DNA from: Melioribacter sp.
GTDB lineage: Bacteria; Bacteroidota; Ignavibacteria; Ignavibacteriales; Melioribacteraceae
Direction: 5' to 3'
DNA length: 13,573 bases
Assembly: GCA_016841125.1 (NCBI GenBank)
Contig: JAENZU010000041.1
Coordinates: 1 to 13,573 of the forward strand
Position 1 is the first letter of the stretch. Each line of letters begins with the position of its first letter. The notes beneath the pieces were generated by a model. That model was not told where the DNA came from. It did not search any database and was given only the letters and a program-made list of their open reading frames with translations. This document shows, piece after piece, positions 1-8,792 of the stretch. The translations under genes and the position numbers were made by a program.

Positions 1-2058
1 TTTTTCTTTATGCACACGGTCTTTCTTTTTCAAGATGCTGGTGCCCGATACCTGTGAAGCATTTTTTAATAAATTCGGAATGTATATGACGGTAGCTATT
101 TTGCCGTCTCCCATTACGGTTGCGCCCATAACATTTGTTACATTTTTTAGCTGCTTGCCTAATCCTTTCAGCATCAGTTCCTGTTCTCTAACAACCTCAT
201 CAACAATGAATCCAACCGGCTTTTCGTTGCCAATAATAAGAACCGAATAACTCCCCTCTTCCTTGTTAAATCGTTTTTCATCCTTCACCTGCAGTATATC
301 CTGAAGATTAAAAACCGGGATGGAGATACCATTACTCACGATGATCGATTTGTTTTCTACCGACTTAATCTCTTCCATCGAAATACGAATAACCCTTTCC
401 ACACCGGAGGTCGGGAAAACATAAAATCTCTTATTGCTTAAAGTAATGATTCCCCGGAATGTGGCTCTGCTTGCCGGCAGTTCGATTATAAATTTTGTTC
501 CTTTACCCAGCGATGTTGATATCTTTATTTTACCGCCGAGAATATCAACCTTTTCTTTAACTATTGCCAGTCCTAATCCCCTTCCTGATAAATCGGTAAT
601 AACTTGATTGGTCGATATTCCGGATTCAAAAATTAGATTCAACTTTTCATATTCTGTCAATTCTTTATTTTTATCGATTAAATTATTTCCAATCGCTTTT
701 TTATAAACTTTTTCTGCGTTGATCCCCAAACCGTCATCTTCAATTTCAATTTTTATTCTGTTTCCGGTTTCGGTATTAACACGGATGGCAATTACACCCG
801 TTTCATTTTTACCTGCTTTTTTTCTCTCATCCGGCGCTTCTATTCCGTGATCGATAGAATTTCTTATTAAATGAATTAGCGGGTCTTTGAGCTCATCTAA
901 AATTCTTTTATCTATCTCAACTTCTTCGCCAATTATTTCGTATCTAATTTCCTTCTCTTCATCACGGGCAAGATCTCTCACCATTTTGGGGAAAAGATCT
1001 GAAATAGTGGAAAATGGAAGCATGAGAACATTACGCAATTCATCCATTGCATCATCAATCTTTTCTGCATTTTGTCGGAAATCATTTTTTACACTTGAAT
1101 AAAAAGCATTGAGCTTTTTTTCATGATCTTTAATAAAATCTAAAACCCATCCGGATATTTCGTTAAAATCAGTATCTTGTACTGCCTCCGGATATGAGAC
1201 TTGATCACCAACATCAAAACTTTTTTTCCTGTCACGAGCAATTATTTTCTTCAACTCTTTTTTCTTGATCAGCAATAGCTGTCTAAAATTATCGATCAAC
1301 TCGACTGTATTCGCTTCAGTTAATTTTACGGATAACATATCTTCCAACTTTAACATTAACTGATTTAGCCTTTCCACGGGAAGTCTTAAGTATTGATCTT
1401 TTTGTTTTTCTCTTATTATCTGGTTAGTATTTTTAACAGAATTATTGGAATTATCTTTATCGTCGTTATTTTGAATACTCTTGTTTTTTTTCGCCGCTGT
1501 TTTTTTGCTTTTCACTTTTTTAACTGAATCCGAATCTCTTGAATCACTATTTTGTTCAACAGCTTTTTCTTTAGGAGAGGTATCTTCGTTTTGATTCTTT
1601 GTTTCCTCATTATTGCTATGCTCTTTGTGAGGTTTAATCTGAATCTTCTCCCTCTTTAAAAGCTCTTGATGTGCCTCAACTAATTGATCATTAAAATTTA
1701 CTATCACTTCTTGTTCAATTTCATCCTGATCTACCAGCTTTAAAATTATATCGAAAATCCTGTGGATAAAATCGAAGAATTCTTTTTCCTGCTTATCATA
1801 ATTATCTTTAAGGAATCTAAAAACGGATTCAAGATTTTGGCAAAGAGATTCAATTTCGAGAAAATCTACAGATCGGGAAGCTCCTTTAAGACTGTGAATT
1901 TCTCTAAAAATTATTTCAGTTAATTCATCTATTTCTTCTCGAGAATTACTCTTTTCCAATTTGATAAGATTGTTTACCGCACTATCAATATGTTCTTTTG
2001 CTTCTACTTTAAAAATTTCAAGCAGCTGCTTTAAGAATTCTTCTTCATTTTGTGGCAT
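1..2058 (-). CDS. cheA: CheA-family chemotaxis histidine kinase, probably CheA-CheY hybrid (3' end cut by window edge)
   Basis: Autophosphorylating kinase of a receptor/CheW array. The frame starts at the ATG at 2058 and stays open through position 1, giving 686 residues in the window with no stop. Order seen: P1/Hpt domain with the phospho-accepting His55 in IHSLKG; a Lys/Asn/Ser-rich linker at about 135-220 in place of a clear P2; a P3-like dimerisation region from about 224, including MLPFS at 346-350; an ATPase domain with N-box Asn400 (RNSIDHG), DDGLGI at 441-446 and GRGLGLA near 491-497; and a CheW-like domain from about 525 to 675. The last residues are a basic linker (LKKKDRVHKEK), which commonly precedes a receiver domain in hybrid CheAs; that domain is inferred, not seen. 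It lies 23 nt downstream of the second receptor gene, with a weak GGA eight bases before the ATG, so it is probably operon-transcribed. The MLPF..FP.MVRDLA segment resembles WspE/FrzE-type kinases. Confidence 0.95.
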   Translation of the reverse strand, partial: MPQNEEEFLKQLLEIFKVEAKEHIDSAVNNLIKLEKSNSREEIDELTEIIFREIHSLKGASRSVDFLEIESLCQNLESVFRFLKDNYDKQEKEFFDFIHRIFDIILKLVDQDEIEQEVIVNFNDQLVEAHQELLKREKIQIKPHKEHSNNEETKNQNEDTSPKEKAVEQNSDSRDSDSVKKVKSKKTAAKKNKSIQNNDDKDNSNNSVKNTNQIIREKQKDQYLRLPVERLNQLMLKLEDMLSVKLTEANTVELIDNFRQLLLIKKKELKKIIARDRKKSFDVGDQVSYPEAVQDTDFNEISGWVLDFIKDHEKKLNAFYSSVKNDFRQNAEKIDDAMDELRNVLMLPFSTISDLFPKMVRDLARDEEKEIRYEIIGEEVEIDKRILDELKDPLIHLIRNSIDHGIEAPDERKKAGKNETGVIAIRVNTETGNRIKIEIEDDGLGINAEKVYKKAIGNNLIDKNKELTEYEKLNLIFESGISTNQVITDLSGRGLGLAIVKEKVDILGGKIKISTSLGKGTKFIIELPASRATFRGIITLSNKRFYVFPTSGVERVIRISMEEIKSVENKSIIVSNGISIPVFNLQDILQVKDEKRFNKEEGSYSVLIIGNEKPVGFIVDEVVREQELMLKGLGKQLKNVTNVMGATVMGDGKIATVIYIPNLLKNASQVSGTSILKKKDRVHKEK

Positions 2059-2081
2059 ATTTTTTCCAATGCATTTTTGAA

Positions 2082-4127
2082 TTAACCTATCTTATAAAAA
2101 TCAATTACTAACTTTAGATCTTCGCCAAGCTTTTTAAGATTTTGAGCTGCAATATTCAACTGCTGCGCACTATTTAAGTTTTGACCGCTAGCTTCGTTAA
2201 TACTTTTAACTGCGGTATTAATTTGATCAATACCTGCAAACTGCTGTTGCGATGATGCTGCAATTTGCAGAGCAGATTGTGAAGAATCTTCGATGGTCTT
2301 AGCAAGTACTTGAATTTTTTCAAGCGCAATACCAACTTGAGCAACACCTTGTTCAACAGCTTTTCCCCCTTCTTCAGTAGCCATTACAGATTTGCTTGCG
2401 GCTTTTTGGATATCATTTAATATTGTTCTTACCTGCTGAGTTGCTCTTTTTGATTGCTCTGCCAAACTTCTGACTTCATTTGCAACAACTGCAAAACCTT
2501 TTCCCTTTTCGCCTGCCTTGGCGGCTTCGATAGCTGCATTCACGGCAAGCAAATTGGATTGTTCTGCGAGATCATTGATGCTGTTCATAATTTCGCCGAT
2601 AGATGAACCTTGTTCACTTAATTCGGTAATACTTTCAGAAATTACACCCATTTGATTCTTAATATTTATAATTTTATTCGACATTTCATTGACGGCTGAT
2701 TCACCATCTACAGAATCGTTCATCGCCTGTTCCGAACTTTTTGTTACTTCATTTGCTCTATCTTTGGCAACTTGAGCAGTTTGTTTTACTTCATCAACTG
2801 TTGTGCTTGTTTCATTAACAGCAGATACAGTTTGGTTGGAACTTGCGGTGAGTTCTGAAATTGTTGAAGATATTTGAGATGATGATGAAACTAAAACGTT
2901 TGTTCCGTCAATTAATTTTGAGATTTGACTTTTAAGTTTTTCAATCATTTCCGCAAAGGAATTAATTAATATTGAAACTTCGTCTTGGCGGTTAGACCGC
3001 TCTATTTTTTCGGTAAGATCACCTCTGCCAATTTTTTCTGCCACTTTTGACAATCGCACAATTGGTCTTGAAATATTGCCGGCTAAAAAGTAAGCTCCGA
3101 TTGATACAAGAAATATTACAATAAAACTGATCAATGTAATGGTGTAAATTAATGAATCGATTTCATCTGTAACTTCTTGTTTGTCAATTTCAGCAAACAT
3201 AAACCAATTAAAATCAGCGTCAAAAGTTTGACTATCTTTAAATTTTACCGGTTCATAAACAGAGATAACTTCCATACCTCTGTAATCGAAGTCAATTACA
3301 TTTCCTTCCTCTCCCTTCATCACATTTTCAATTGCTTTGTTATCAAGTTTTTTAACCATAACAGTAGATTCAGTTGAAAATTTAGAATCCGATCTCATTA
3401 GTTTGTCTTCCCCGACAACAAAAACTTCTTGCGTCGCAAAATCAGTTTCTTTCAACTGAACAATATTAGTGACTTCTTCATGTTCAATTTGTAATGCCAT
3501 TACCGCAATTATTTTATTTTGTTTATCCCTTAAAGGAACACCGAGAAATGCAGCGGCTTCACCTGAAAATTCGTAATAACTGAAATCGACAAAAGTATTG
3601 CGACCGGAAGCGACAACTTTATTCCACACCTTTTCCAATCCTGTTTTTGCAAGATTTCCTTTAGTTGCAATCATTCCTAACTCTTCACCTTTACTTACAC
3701 TGTAAATTACATGTCCATGCATAGCACATATAATGAACATATCGTGGTAACCCCAGGTTGAAACTGTATTAGAAAAAAACTCATCTTCACTAGCTACCAT
3801 TTTCTGGAAATCAGGATCATTGCGGTTTATTTCATTTATATCATTATTCTTTTTAACATGATACTGATCGATTGCTTGAATAAAATCCTTAGCATTTTTT
3901 GAATCAGATATTAATTCCAGATCTTCAAACTGTTCTTGAATTCGTTCCTCCAATTGCATTTTCTTTATGTGGACTATTTCATTCAGCGAACTGATCTTGT
4001 CATTCATAATTGTATTGGAATCATTTGTAACACCGACGTAAGTGACGATCACAACGGGGATTACTGCGACTAATACAAAAGCACCAATCAATTTCGCTTT
4101 TAATGATAACCTTGATAGGAATTCCAT
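2082..4127 (-). CDS. Methyl-accepting chemotaxis protein, double-Cache sensor, HAMP present
   Basis: Transmembrane chemoreceptor, 681 residues, controlling the CheA/CheW complex. TM1 is at about 12-33. The periplasmic part (about 34-326) has the dCache pattern: a long N-terminal helix, WGYHDMFII (125-133), a PVRD-like and ALQIE stretch (197-215), then VGEDKLMRSDSKF (238-250) and YRG (282-284). TM2 is at about 327-349, HAMP at about 350-402 (conserved Pro355), and the cytoplasmic coiled coil at about 410-675. The signalling tip contains SNLLAVNAAIEAAKAGE (524-540) followed by GKGFAVVANEVR. Each arm is about 135-140 residues, roughly 19-20 heptads. The start has a good AGAGG site five to six bases upstream. 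The C-terminus (DFYKIG) shows no NWETF-like CheR-tethering pentapeptide. It is the closest paralogue of the receptor gene just upstream, which lacks HAMP. The ligand cannot be predicted from the sequence. Confidence 0.97.
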   Translation of the reverse strand: MEFLSRLSLKAKLIGAFVLVAVIPVVIVTYVGVTNDSNTIMNDKISSLNEIVHIKKMQLEERIQEQFEDLELISDSKNAKDFIQAIDQYHVKKNNDINEINRNDPDFQKMVASEDEFFSNTVSTWGYHDMFIICAMHGHVIYSVSKGEELGMIATKGNLAKTGLEKVWNKVVASGRNTFVDFSYYEFSGEAAAFLGVPLRDKQNKIIAVMALQIEHEEVTNIVQLKETDFATQEVFVVGEDKLMRSDSKFSTESTVMVKKLDNKAIENVMKGEEGNVIDFDYRGMEVISVYEPVKFKDSQTFDADFNWFMFAEIDKQEVTDEIDSLIYTITLISFIVIFLVSIGAYFLAGNISRPIVRLSKVAEKIGRGDLTEKIERSNRQDEVSILINSFAEMIEKLKSQISKLIDGTNVLVSSSSQISSTISELTASSNQTVSAVNETSTTVDEVKQTAQVAKDRANEVTKSSEQAMNDSVDGESAVNEMSNKIINIKNQMGVISESITELSEQGSSIGEIMNSINDLAEQSNLLAVNAAIEAAKAGEKGKGFAVVANEVRSLAEQSKRATQQVRTILNDIQKAASKSVMATEEGGKAVEQGVAQVGIALEKIQVLAKTIEDSSQSALQIAASSQQQFAGIDQINTAVKSINEASGQNLNSAQQLNIAAQNLKKLGEDLKLVIDFYKIG

Positions 4128-4175
4128 AAATACCTCTTATAATAAATTATTCTCTTTCGTCGATGTTAGTTAATT

Positions 4176-4214
4176 AAAAAAAATCAATTGAATTTTATTT
4201 CCAATTTTAATTGA
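4176..4214 (-). terminator. Weak terminator-like hairpin between the two receptor genes
   Basis: Reading the minus strand just after the upstream receptor, TCAATT and AATTGA arms (plus coordinates 4209-4214 and 4184-4189) enclose a 19-nt loop and are followed by eight T (plus 4176-4183). The stem is only six base pairs and mostly A-T, so at most it would attenuate transcription into the second receptor and cheA. It lies in a 97-nt gap that has no gene. Confidence 0.25.
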
Positions 4215-4223
4215 AAAATATTT

Positions 4224-6125
4224 TTACTGATAAAACTGAATAACTGACTTCAAATCCTCACTCAATTTTTTAAGATTTTGTGCAGCATCATTTAACTGCT
4301 GTGCGCTTGTTAAATTTTGAGTGGTTCCTTCGTAAATATTTTTTACTGCAGTATTTATTTGATCAATGCCGGCAAACTGCTCTTTAGAAGATGCCGCAAT
4401 TTGAAGTGCAGACCGAGATGAATCTTCGATGGTTTTTGCTAAAATTTGAATTTTTTCTAATGCTAGCTCTACCTGCTCTACACCGGTATTAACAGCTTTA
4501 GTACCCTCCTCGGTTGCCATTACAGATTTACTTGCAGCCTTTTGAATTTCATTTAATATTGTTCTTACCTGTTGAGTAGCCTGCTTCGACTGCTCTGCCA
4601 AACTTCTGACTTCGTTTGCAACTACAGCAAATCCCTTTCCCTTTTCGCCTGCTTTTGCAGCCTCAATAGCTGCATTAACCGCCAGCAAATTTGATTGTTC
4701 CGCAAGATCATTTATGCTGTTCATTATATCGCCGATGGATGAACCTTGTTCACTGAGTTCGGTTATACTTTCCGCAATGACTGACATTTGAGATTTTATT
4801 TTTGACATCTTTGAAGAAGTTTCATTTACGGCTGCTTCTCCTTCAATCGAATCACTGATAGCCTGTTCAGAACTCCTGGTTACATCCTCTGCATTTTCTC
4901 TTGCTGCCTGCGCCGTTTGTTTTACTTCATCAACAGTAATGCTGGTTTCATTTACGGCGGAAACAGTTTGGTTTGAACTTGCGGTTAATTCGGAAATTGT
5001 TGCAGTAATTTGTGAAGTAGATGAGACTAATACATTGGCACCCTCAACAATTTTTGAAATTGGCTTGGAAATATAATTTGATAAGAAAAAGGCAAAGATT
5101 GATACAACCAATAAAATTATTAAAGCAGTAAATATTATCTTTAATATCACAGAGGATATCTCCTCCGTTAATTCATCTTCATCAATATCTGCTAAAATTA
5201 TCCAGTTAAAATCTGCTCCTAAAAAAATATCTTCTTTAAGTTCAACCGTATGAAATACCGACAGTGCATTGACACCCCTATAATCTTTGACAATGAGAAA
5301 ACCGTCTTCACCATTCAATGCCATTTCAACTGCTTTGTTATCTACTTTCTCTTTCATCACGGTTGATTCAGTTGAAAAGCGTGAATTTGATCTCATAAGT
5401 TTATCTTCTCCAACCAGGTATACCTCTTCAGATTTGGATTCAGTTGAGTTCAGTTGAACCATCCTGCTTATTTCGCGATTTTCAATTTGCAGAGCAAAAA
5501 CTGCGACAAGTTCCCCTTCAGAATTATTTACCGGGATTGCAATAAATGCGGCTGGTGTATTATCAGGTTCGTAATATTTAAAGTCGGCAAATGCCTTCTT
5601 TTTTGTATCAACTACTTTCTGCCAAACCTCTGTCAGTGATGAAGATGCTGTATTCCCCATATTTATGTTTTTACCAAATTCTGTGCCCTTGTTTACAGTG
5701 TAAACAACATGCCCATGTTTTGCGCAAAGAACATAAATGTCTTTATAACCCCAAATTTCAGCGGCTTTTGGAAAAAATTTGTCCCCTTCAATAACCAATT
5801 TTTGCAAATCAGAATTATTTGGATTTATATCCTTCGCTGTTGTGTTATTTTTGACGTGCAAATTTTCTAAACTTACAACAAATTTTTTCGCATCACTTGA
5901 GTGTGAAAGTAAAATAAGATCATTAAATTTTTCTTTTATAGCATCTACCAAATTATCTCTCTTTATGTGAAGGACTTGCTCCAGCGTATTAGCTTTATCT
6001 GTTATAACCGTGTCCGAATTACTTTGTACTTCAATGTAGGAAATGGAAATTATCGGAATAAGCGCAGCCAGAATAAAGGATAATATCAACTTTACTTTAA
6101 GGGATAATTTTTCTAAAAATTTCAT
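4224..6125 (-). CDS. Methyl-accepting chemotaxis protein, double-Cache sensor, HAMP domain missing
   Basis: Paralogue of the adjacent downstream receptor, 633 residues. The first ~350 residues align with it without a gap: TM1 about 12-33, dCache sensor about 34-326 with WGYKDIYVL (125-133), VGEDKLMRSNSRF (238-250) and YRG (282-284), and TM2 about 327-349. After the conserved Pro355 the sequence passes directly to ISKIVEGANVLVSS, which matches ISKLIDGTNVLVSS at 402-415 of the paralogue. Forty-six residues, nearly the whole HAMP, are therefore absent. The cytoplasmic domain is complete, with the tip SNLLAVNAAIEAAKAGE and the ATEEG methylation-helix region. The C-terminus ends in IQFYQ, with no CheR pentapeptide. 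A GAGGT site lies five bases before the ATG, and the gene is 22 nt downstream of cheW. Silent differences from the paralogue are frequent even where the proteins match, so the duplication is not recent. Confidence 0.97.
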   Translation of the reverse strand: MKFLEKLSLKVKLILSFILAALIPIISISYIEVQSNSDTVITDKANTLEQVLHIKRDNLVDAIKEKFNDLILLSHSSDAKKFVVSLENLHVKNNTTAKDINPNNSDLQKLVIEGDKFFPKAAEIWGYKDIYVLCAKHGHVVYTVNKGTEFGKNINMGNTASSSLTEVWQKVVDTKKKAFADFKYYEPDNTPAAFIAIPVNNSEGELVAVFALQIENREISRMVQLNSTESKSEEVYLVGEDKLMRSNSRFSTESTVMKEKVDNKAVEMALNGEDGFLIVKDYRGVNALSVFHTVELKEDIFLGADFNWIILADIDEDELTEEISSVILKIIFTALIILLVVSIFAFFLSNYISKPISKIVEGANVLVSSTSQITATISELTASSNQTVSAVNETSITVDEVKQTAQAARENAEDVTRSSEQAISDSIEGEAAVNETSSKMSKIKSQMSVIAESITELSEQGSSIGDIMNSINDLAEQSNLLAVNAAIEAAKAGEKGKGFAVVANEVRSLAEQSKQATQQVRTILNEIQKAASKSVMATEEGTKAVNTGVEQVELALEKIQILAKTIEDSSRSALQIAASSKEQFAGIDQINTAVKNIYEGTTQNLTSAQQLNDAAQNLKKLSEDLKSVIQFYQ

Positions 6126-6147
6126 TAGTACCTCAAATTTTAAATTA

Positions 6148-6711
6148 TTATGATCTCATTTTATCGTCGATTACGAGTGAGCTGTCATTTAACAATTTTG
6201 GAGCATCCAGTAATATTATACCGCTTGCGGTTATTCCTGTAAAATATTTTAATTGAGTTTCATCAAAAGTTGCTATCGATTCTTGAAAGCTAGTCTTAGC
6301 TATCTTTTTTGTACCAAGAACTTCATCGGCAAGCAAACCGAATTTCATATTGTCATTTGCTAAAACCAAAACATTATTCAAATTCGTAACGCCTTTCTGC
6401 GGCATCCCGAAAAAGTTTTTCATATCAATTACTGAAATAATTTCACCCCGCAAATTGATTATTCCAATGACGTATTCGGGTACATTGGGAATAGGAACAA
6501 TTTCACTTACCTGATAAACTTCCTTAATATATTTATGCTCAATAGCATAAGTCTCATCTGCAATATTAAATTCTACCACTTCAAGTAAATCACTATGTTC
6601 GCTATCGTTTTCGTTTTTTTTGGCAAGAATTTTAGCTCTCTCTTTTAATATTTTATTTATTTCTTCTTCAGTCATTTCTGATGAGATAAATTGATTGTTA
6701 TTTTCGAGCAT
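6148..6711 (-). CDS. cheW: CheW-family coupling protein with N-terminal extension (WspD-like)
   Basis: Adaptor linking chemoreceptors to CheA, cytoplasmic, 187 residues. The CheW fold occupies about 43-180: VVEFNIADETYAI, then VPEYVIGIINLRGEIISVIDM (77-97), the classic CheW core. A charged N-terminal segment of about 42 residues, TEEEINKILKERAKILAKK, precedes it. Such Arg/Ala-rich lead helices occur on the longer CheW of Wsp-like clusters. The ATG at 6711 is preferred over Met13: a GGA lies nine bases before it, and Met13 has no site. It lies 56 nt after cheR and 22 nt before the first receptor gene. It is the second of two CheWs in the operon. Confidence 0.95.
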   Translation of the reverse strand: MLENNNQFISSEMTEEEINKILKERAKILAKKNENDSEHSDLLEVVEFNIADETYAIEHKYIKEVYQVSEIVPIPNVPEYVIGIINLRGEIISVIDMKNFFGMPQKGVTNLNNVLVLANDNMKFGLLADEVLGTKKIAKTSFQESIATFDETQLKYFTGITASGIILLDAPKLLNDSSLVIDDKMRS

Positions 6712-6767
6712 TGAGTAATCCGTAAATTAATTTTCAACTCAATTAATTAATTGAATTATAAATATCA

Positions 6768-8282
6768 TTAATCAAACGTACCGTTCTTCCTTAACACTAA
6801 ACCTAAGATCGATTCGGTCACATTCAACAATTCACCGGCAGTAATATTATCTACTTCATCAATAATTTTAACCGATGGTAAATCCACAAGTAAATATTTT
6901 GCGGTTTCCAAATGTTTAATTGCTTTTGCAATAAGACCGCGGGAAAAATATATGTTTCCAACAGCAATGAGAGTTTGGATGTGCTCTTCATCTAAATAAG
7001 ACGCCTTTTGATAGGCTTCAAAGGCTTCTTCGGTTTTACGAATTTCAAAAAATAGATTCCCTAATAAATAATAGTACTCAGGGTTTATTCTATCTTTTTC
7101 TATCATTTCATTTAACTTTTTTAATGCTTTATCATTTTTCCTCTGAATAGCGCAGGCTTTGATGTAGTACTCCCAAACCTTGCCATCAATATTTTCCTTC
7201 TCACCAGCTTTTTCAATAACTGATTCAACTTCACCGTATTTACTTCGATCGTACAGACTCTTAATCTTATTTTTTAAGGCTTCATCTTTTAAATCATCTT
7301 TTGCAGGAGTTACAGGCTTTTTATTTGTTTGTGAGATTCTACTTTTTAGATGATCTAAATTTCTTGGTTTTATTGGTTGAGTACTGCGCCTTGTAATTTT
7401 TCTTTTACTATTTGTGCTGCTGACATTATTCATTATATAATTTTGAAATTCAACTTCCGTTGTTGAGCGTTTCCTGTAAAGGGTAACATTATCGTGAGAG
7501 ACTTTACTGAAGTTCTTAAAATAAGGGTGTATGCTCTCAGTTGGACTAACACAAAGGAATCCGTCAATACTTAAACATTCACGTAATTTTTTTATTACAT
7601 TAACTCTAACTTCATCGGAAAAGTACATGAGTACATTTCTGCAGATGATTATATCAAATTCATAAATGTTATCAATTGCTGAGGGATAAACCCCATCAAT
7701 AAAATTTAGGAAATGAAATCTGACTCTATTTCTATAATTGGCTGCTAATTCGAACTTTTCATTTCCGCAGGAATTAAAGTACTTAGAATTAGGTAAATTT
7801 TTATCTGAACGAAAAGACCAACTAGAATAAATTCCTGTCTTGGCTTTATTTATGGCGTCGGTATTTATATCCGTTCCCAATAAATATATTTCCCAATTTT
7901 CCGGATCGGCTAACAATCTGTCTAAAATTATCATAATAGAATAAATTTCTTCCCCTGAGGAAGACCCTGCAGACCAAATTCTTATCCGATTGTCAGTATT
8001 TTTTTTCTTATCAATTAGAAAAATAAGTTCTTTTTCCAATGCCTTCATCAAGTAAGGATCTCTGAAAAAATAAGTTTCGCCAATAGTAAAATGCCTGGCG
8101 ATTGAGATAATTACTTTTTGTGAAATTTTAGGCTCAGACAACTCTGAATATAGAGATGAAAGCCCCTTAAGGTTTAGATCTGAAACAACTGAAGATATCT
8201 TTTTTTCTAAATTATCACTTCGTTCGTTAGATAAATCGAAACCAATAACTTCAGTTATTTTTGCAACAATGGAATTTATCAT
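6768..8282 (-). CDS. cheR: CheR-type receptor glutamate methyltransferase with C-terminal TPRs
   Basis: Transfers a methyl group from S-adenosylmethionine to receptor glutamates; cytoplasmic, 504 residues. The CheR N-terminal helical part is at about 1-60, followed by HFTIGETYFFRDP (64-76). The catalytic Rossmann part has IWSAGSSSGEE (102-112) for AdoMet, LLGTDIN (134-140), ICRNVLMYF (213-221) and a GFLCVSPTES strand (241-250). A basic Ser/Thr/Lys-rich linker (about 280-335) leads to TPR-like helical pairs at about 340-465, including PEYYYLLGNLFFEIRKTEEA. A plain CheR is about 280 residues; the extra ~220 make it WspC/FrzF-like. The TPRs may replace pentapeptide tethering, since neither receptor here ends in that pentapeptide. 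No clear Shine-Dalgarno precedes the ATG at 8282. It starts 19 nt after the stop of the first cheW, so coupling is likely. Confidence 0.95.
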   Translation of the reverse strand: MINSIVAKITEVIGFDLSNERSDNLEKKISSVVSDLNLKGLSSLYSELSEPKISQKVIISIARHFTIGETYFFRDPYLMKALEKELIFLIDKKKNTDNRIRIWSAGSSSGEEIYSIMIILDRLLADPENWEIYLLGTDINTDAINKAKTGIYSSWSFRSDKNLPNSKYFNSCGNEKFELAANYRNRVRFHFLNFIDGVYPSAIDNIYEFDIIICRNVLMYFSDEVRVNVIKKLRECLSIDGFLCVSPTESIHPYFKNFSKVSHDNVTLYRKRSTTEVEFQNYIMNNVSSTNSKRKITRRSTQPIKPRNLDHLKSRISQTNKKPVTPAKDDLKDEALKNKIKSLYDRSKYGEVESVIEKAGEKENIDGKVWEYYIKACAIQRKNDKALKKLNEMIEKDRINPEYYYLLGNLFFEIRKTEEAFEAYQKASYLDEEHIQTLIAVGNIYFSRGLIAKAIKHLETAKYLLVDLPSVKIIDEVDNITAGELLNVTESILGLVLRKNGTFD

Positions 8283-8301
8283 CTTAAGTTATTTATTTGC
8301 T

Positions 8302-8763
8302 CTATTTATTTTCGATTAATTCGGTCATGAATTTCTTTTCTGCATTTGTTAATATTTTATCAACTTCGTATAACATTATAAATTCATCGTTTTGCTTTCT
8401 GATCTCATTTATCTTATTTCCTAAACCGGGTATTACTTTTTCAGCTTCCACAATTTGCAATTCGTCAAATGGGTAAACTCCGTCAACATCATCAATAATA
8501 AACCCGAAAAATAATTCACCATTTTTCATCAATAAAATTTTAGAATTTAAATTTGATTTAGGAATTTTAAACCCAAACCGCTTATGCAAATTTAAGATTG
8601 GAACAATAGTGCCATGAAAATCTATTAGCCCCATTATCGATGTCTCCATTTTTGGGACTGACGTGATTTCAACCATTCTTATAATGCGTTCAATTTTTGA
8701 TATTTCTGTTGCAAACTTTTTGGAGTTAAGATAAAAAATCAAAAATCTGCGTGCATTTTCCAT
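8302..8763 (-). CDS. cheW: CheW-family coupling protein, first gene of the che operon
   Basis: Short CheW of 153 residues, a single domain with no extension. Recognisable parts are RFLIFYLNSKKFATEISKIERI (6-27), the core VPKMETSIMGLIDFHGTIVPILNL (36-59), and FGFIIDDVDGV near 86-96. The core reads GLIDFHG where most CheWs have GLINLRG, so the receptor/kinase-contact Arg is replaced by His50. This is read from the sequence; the effect is unknown. A GGA about ten bases upstream is the only ribosome-site candidate for the ATG at 8763. It heads the cheW-cheR-cheW-mcp-mcp-cheA run and follows a 604-nt non-coding stretch. Confidence 0.93.
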   Translation of the reverse strand: MENARRFLIFYLNSKKFATEISKIERIIRMVEITSVPKMETSIMGLIDFHGTIVPILNLHKRFGFKIPKSNLNSKILLMKNGELFFGFIIDDVDGVYPFDELQIVEAEKVIPGLGNKINEIRKQNDEFIMLYEVDKILTNAEKKFMTELIENK

Positions 8764-8792
8764 TACATTTGTTCCAATTTGATTTTAAATAT

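Noticed and set aside
35..1102. Plus-strand frames of about 71 codons at 35-250 and 887-1102
   Set aside because: They lie inside the cheA coding region on the other strand and have no recognisable protein features.
3177..5970. Plus-strand frames of 60-67 codons across the two receptors
   Set aside because: They are antisense shadows of well-conserved receptor sequence.
2082..6125. Recent duplication or gene conversion of the two receptors
   Set aside because: Even the most conserved tip region differs at many silent positions, which points to an old duplication under purifying selection.
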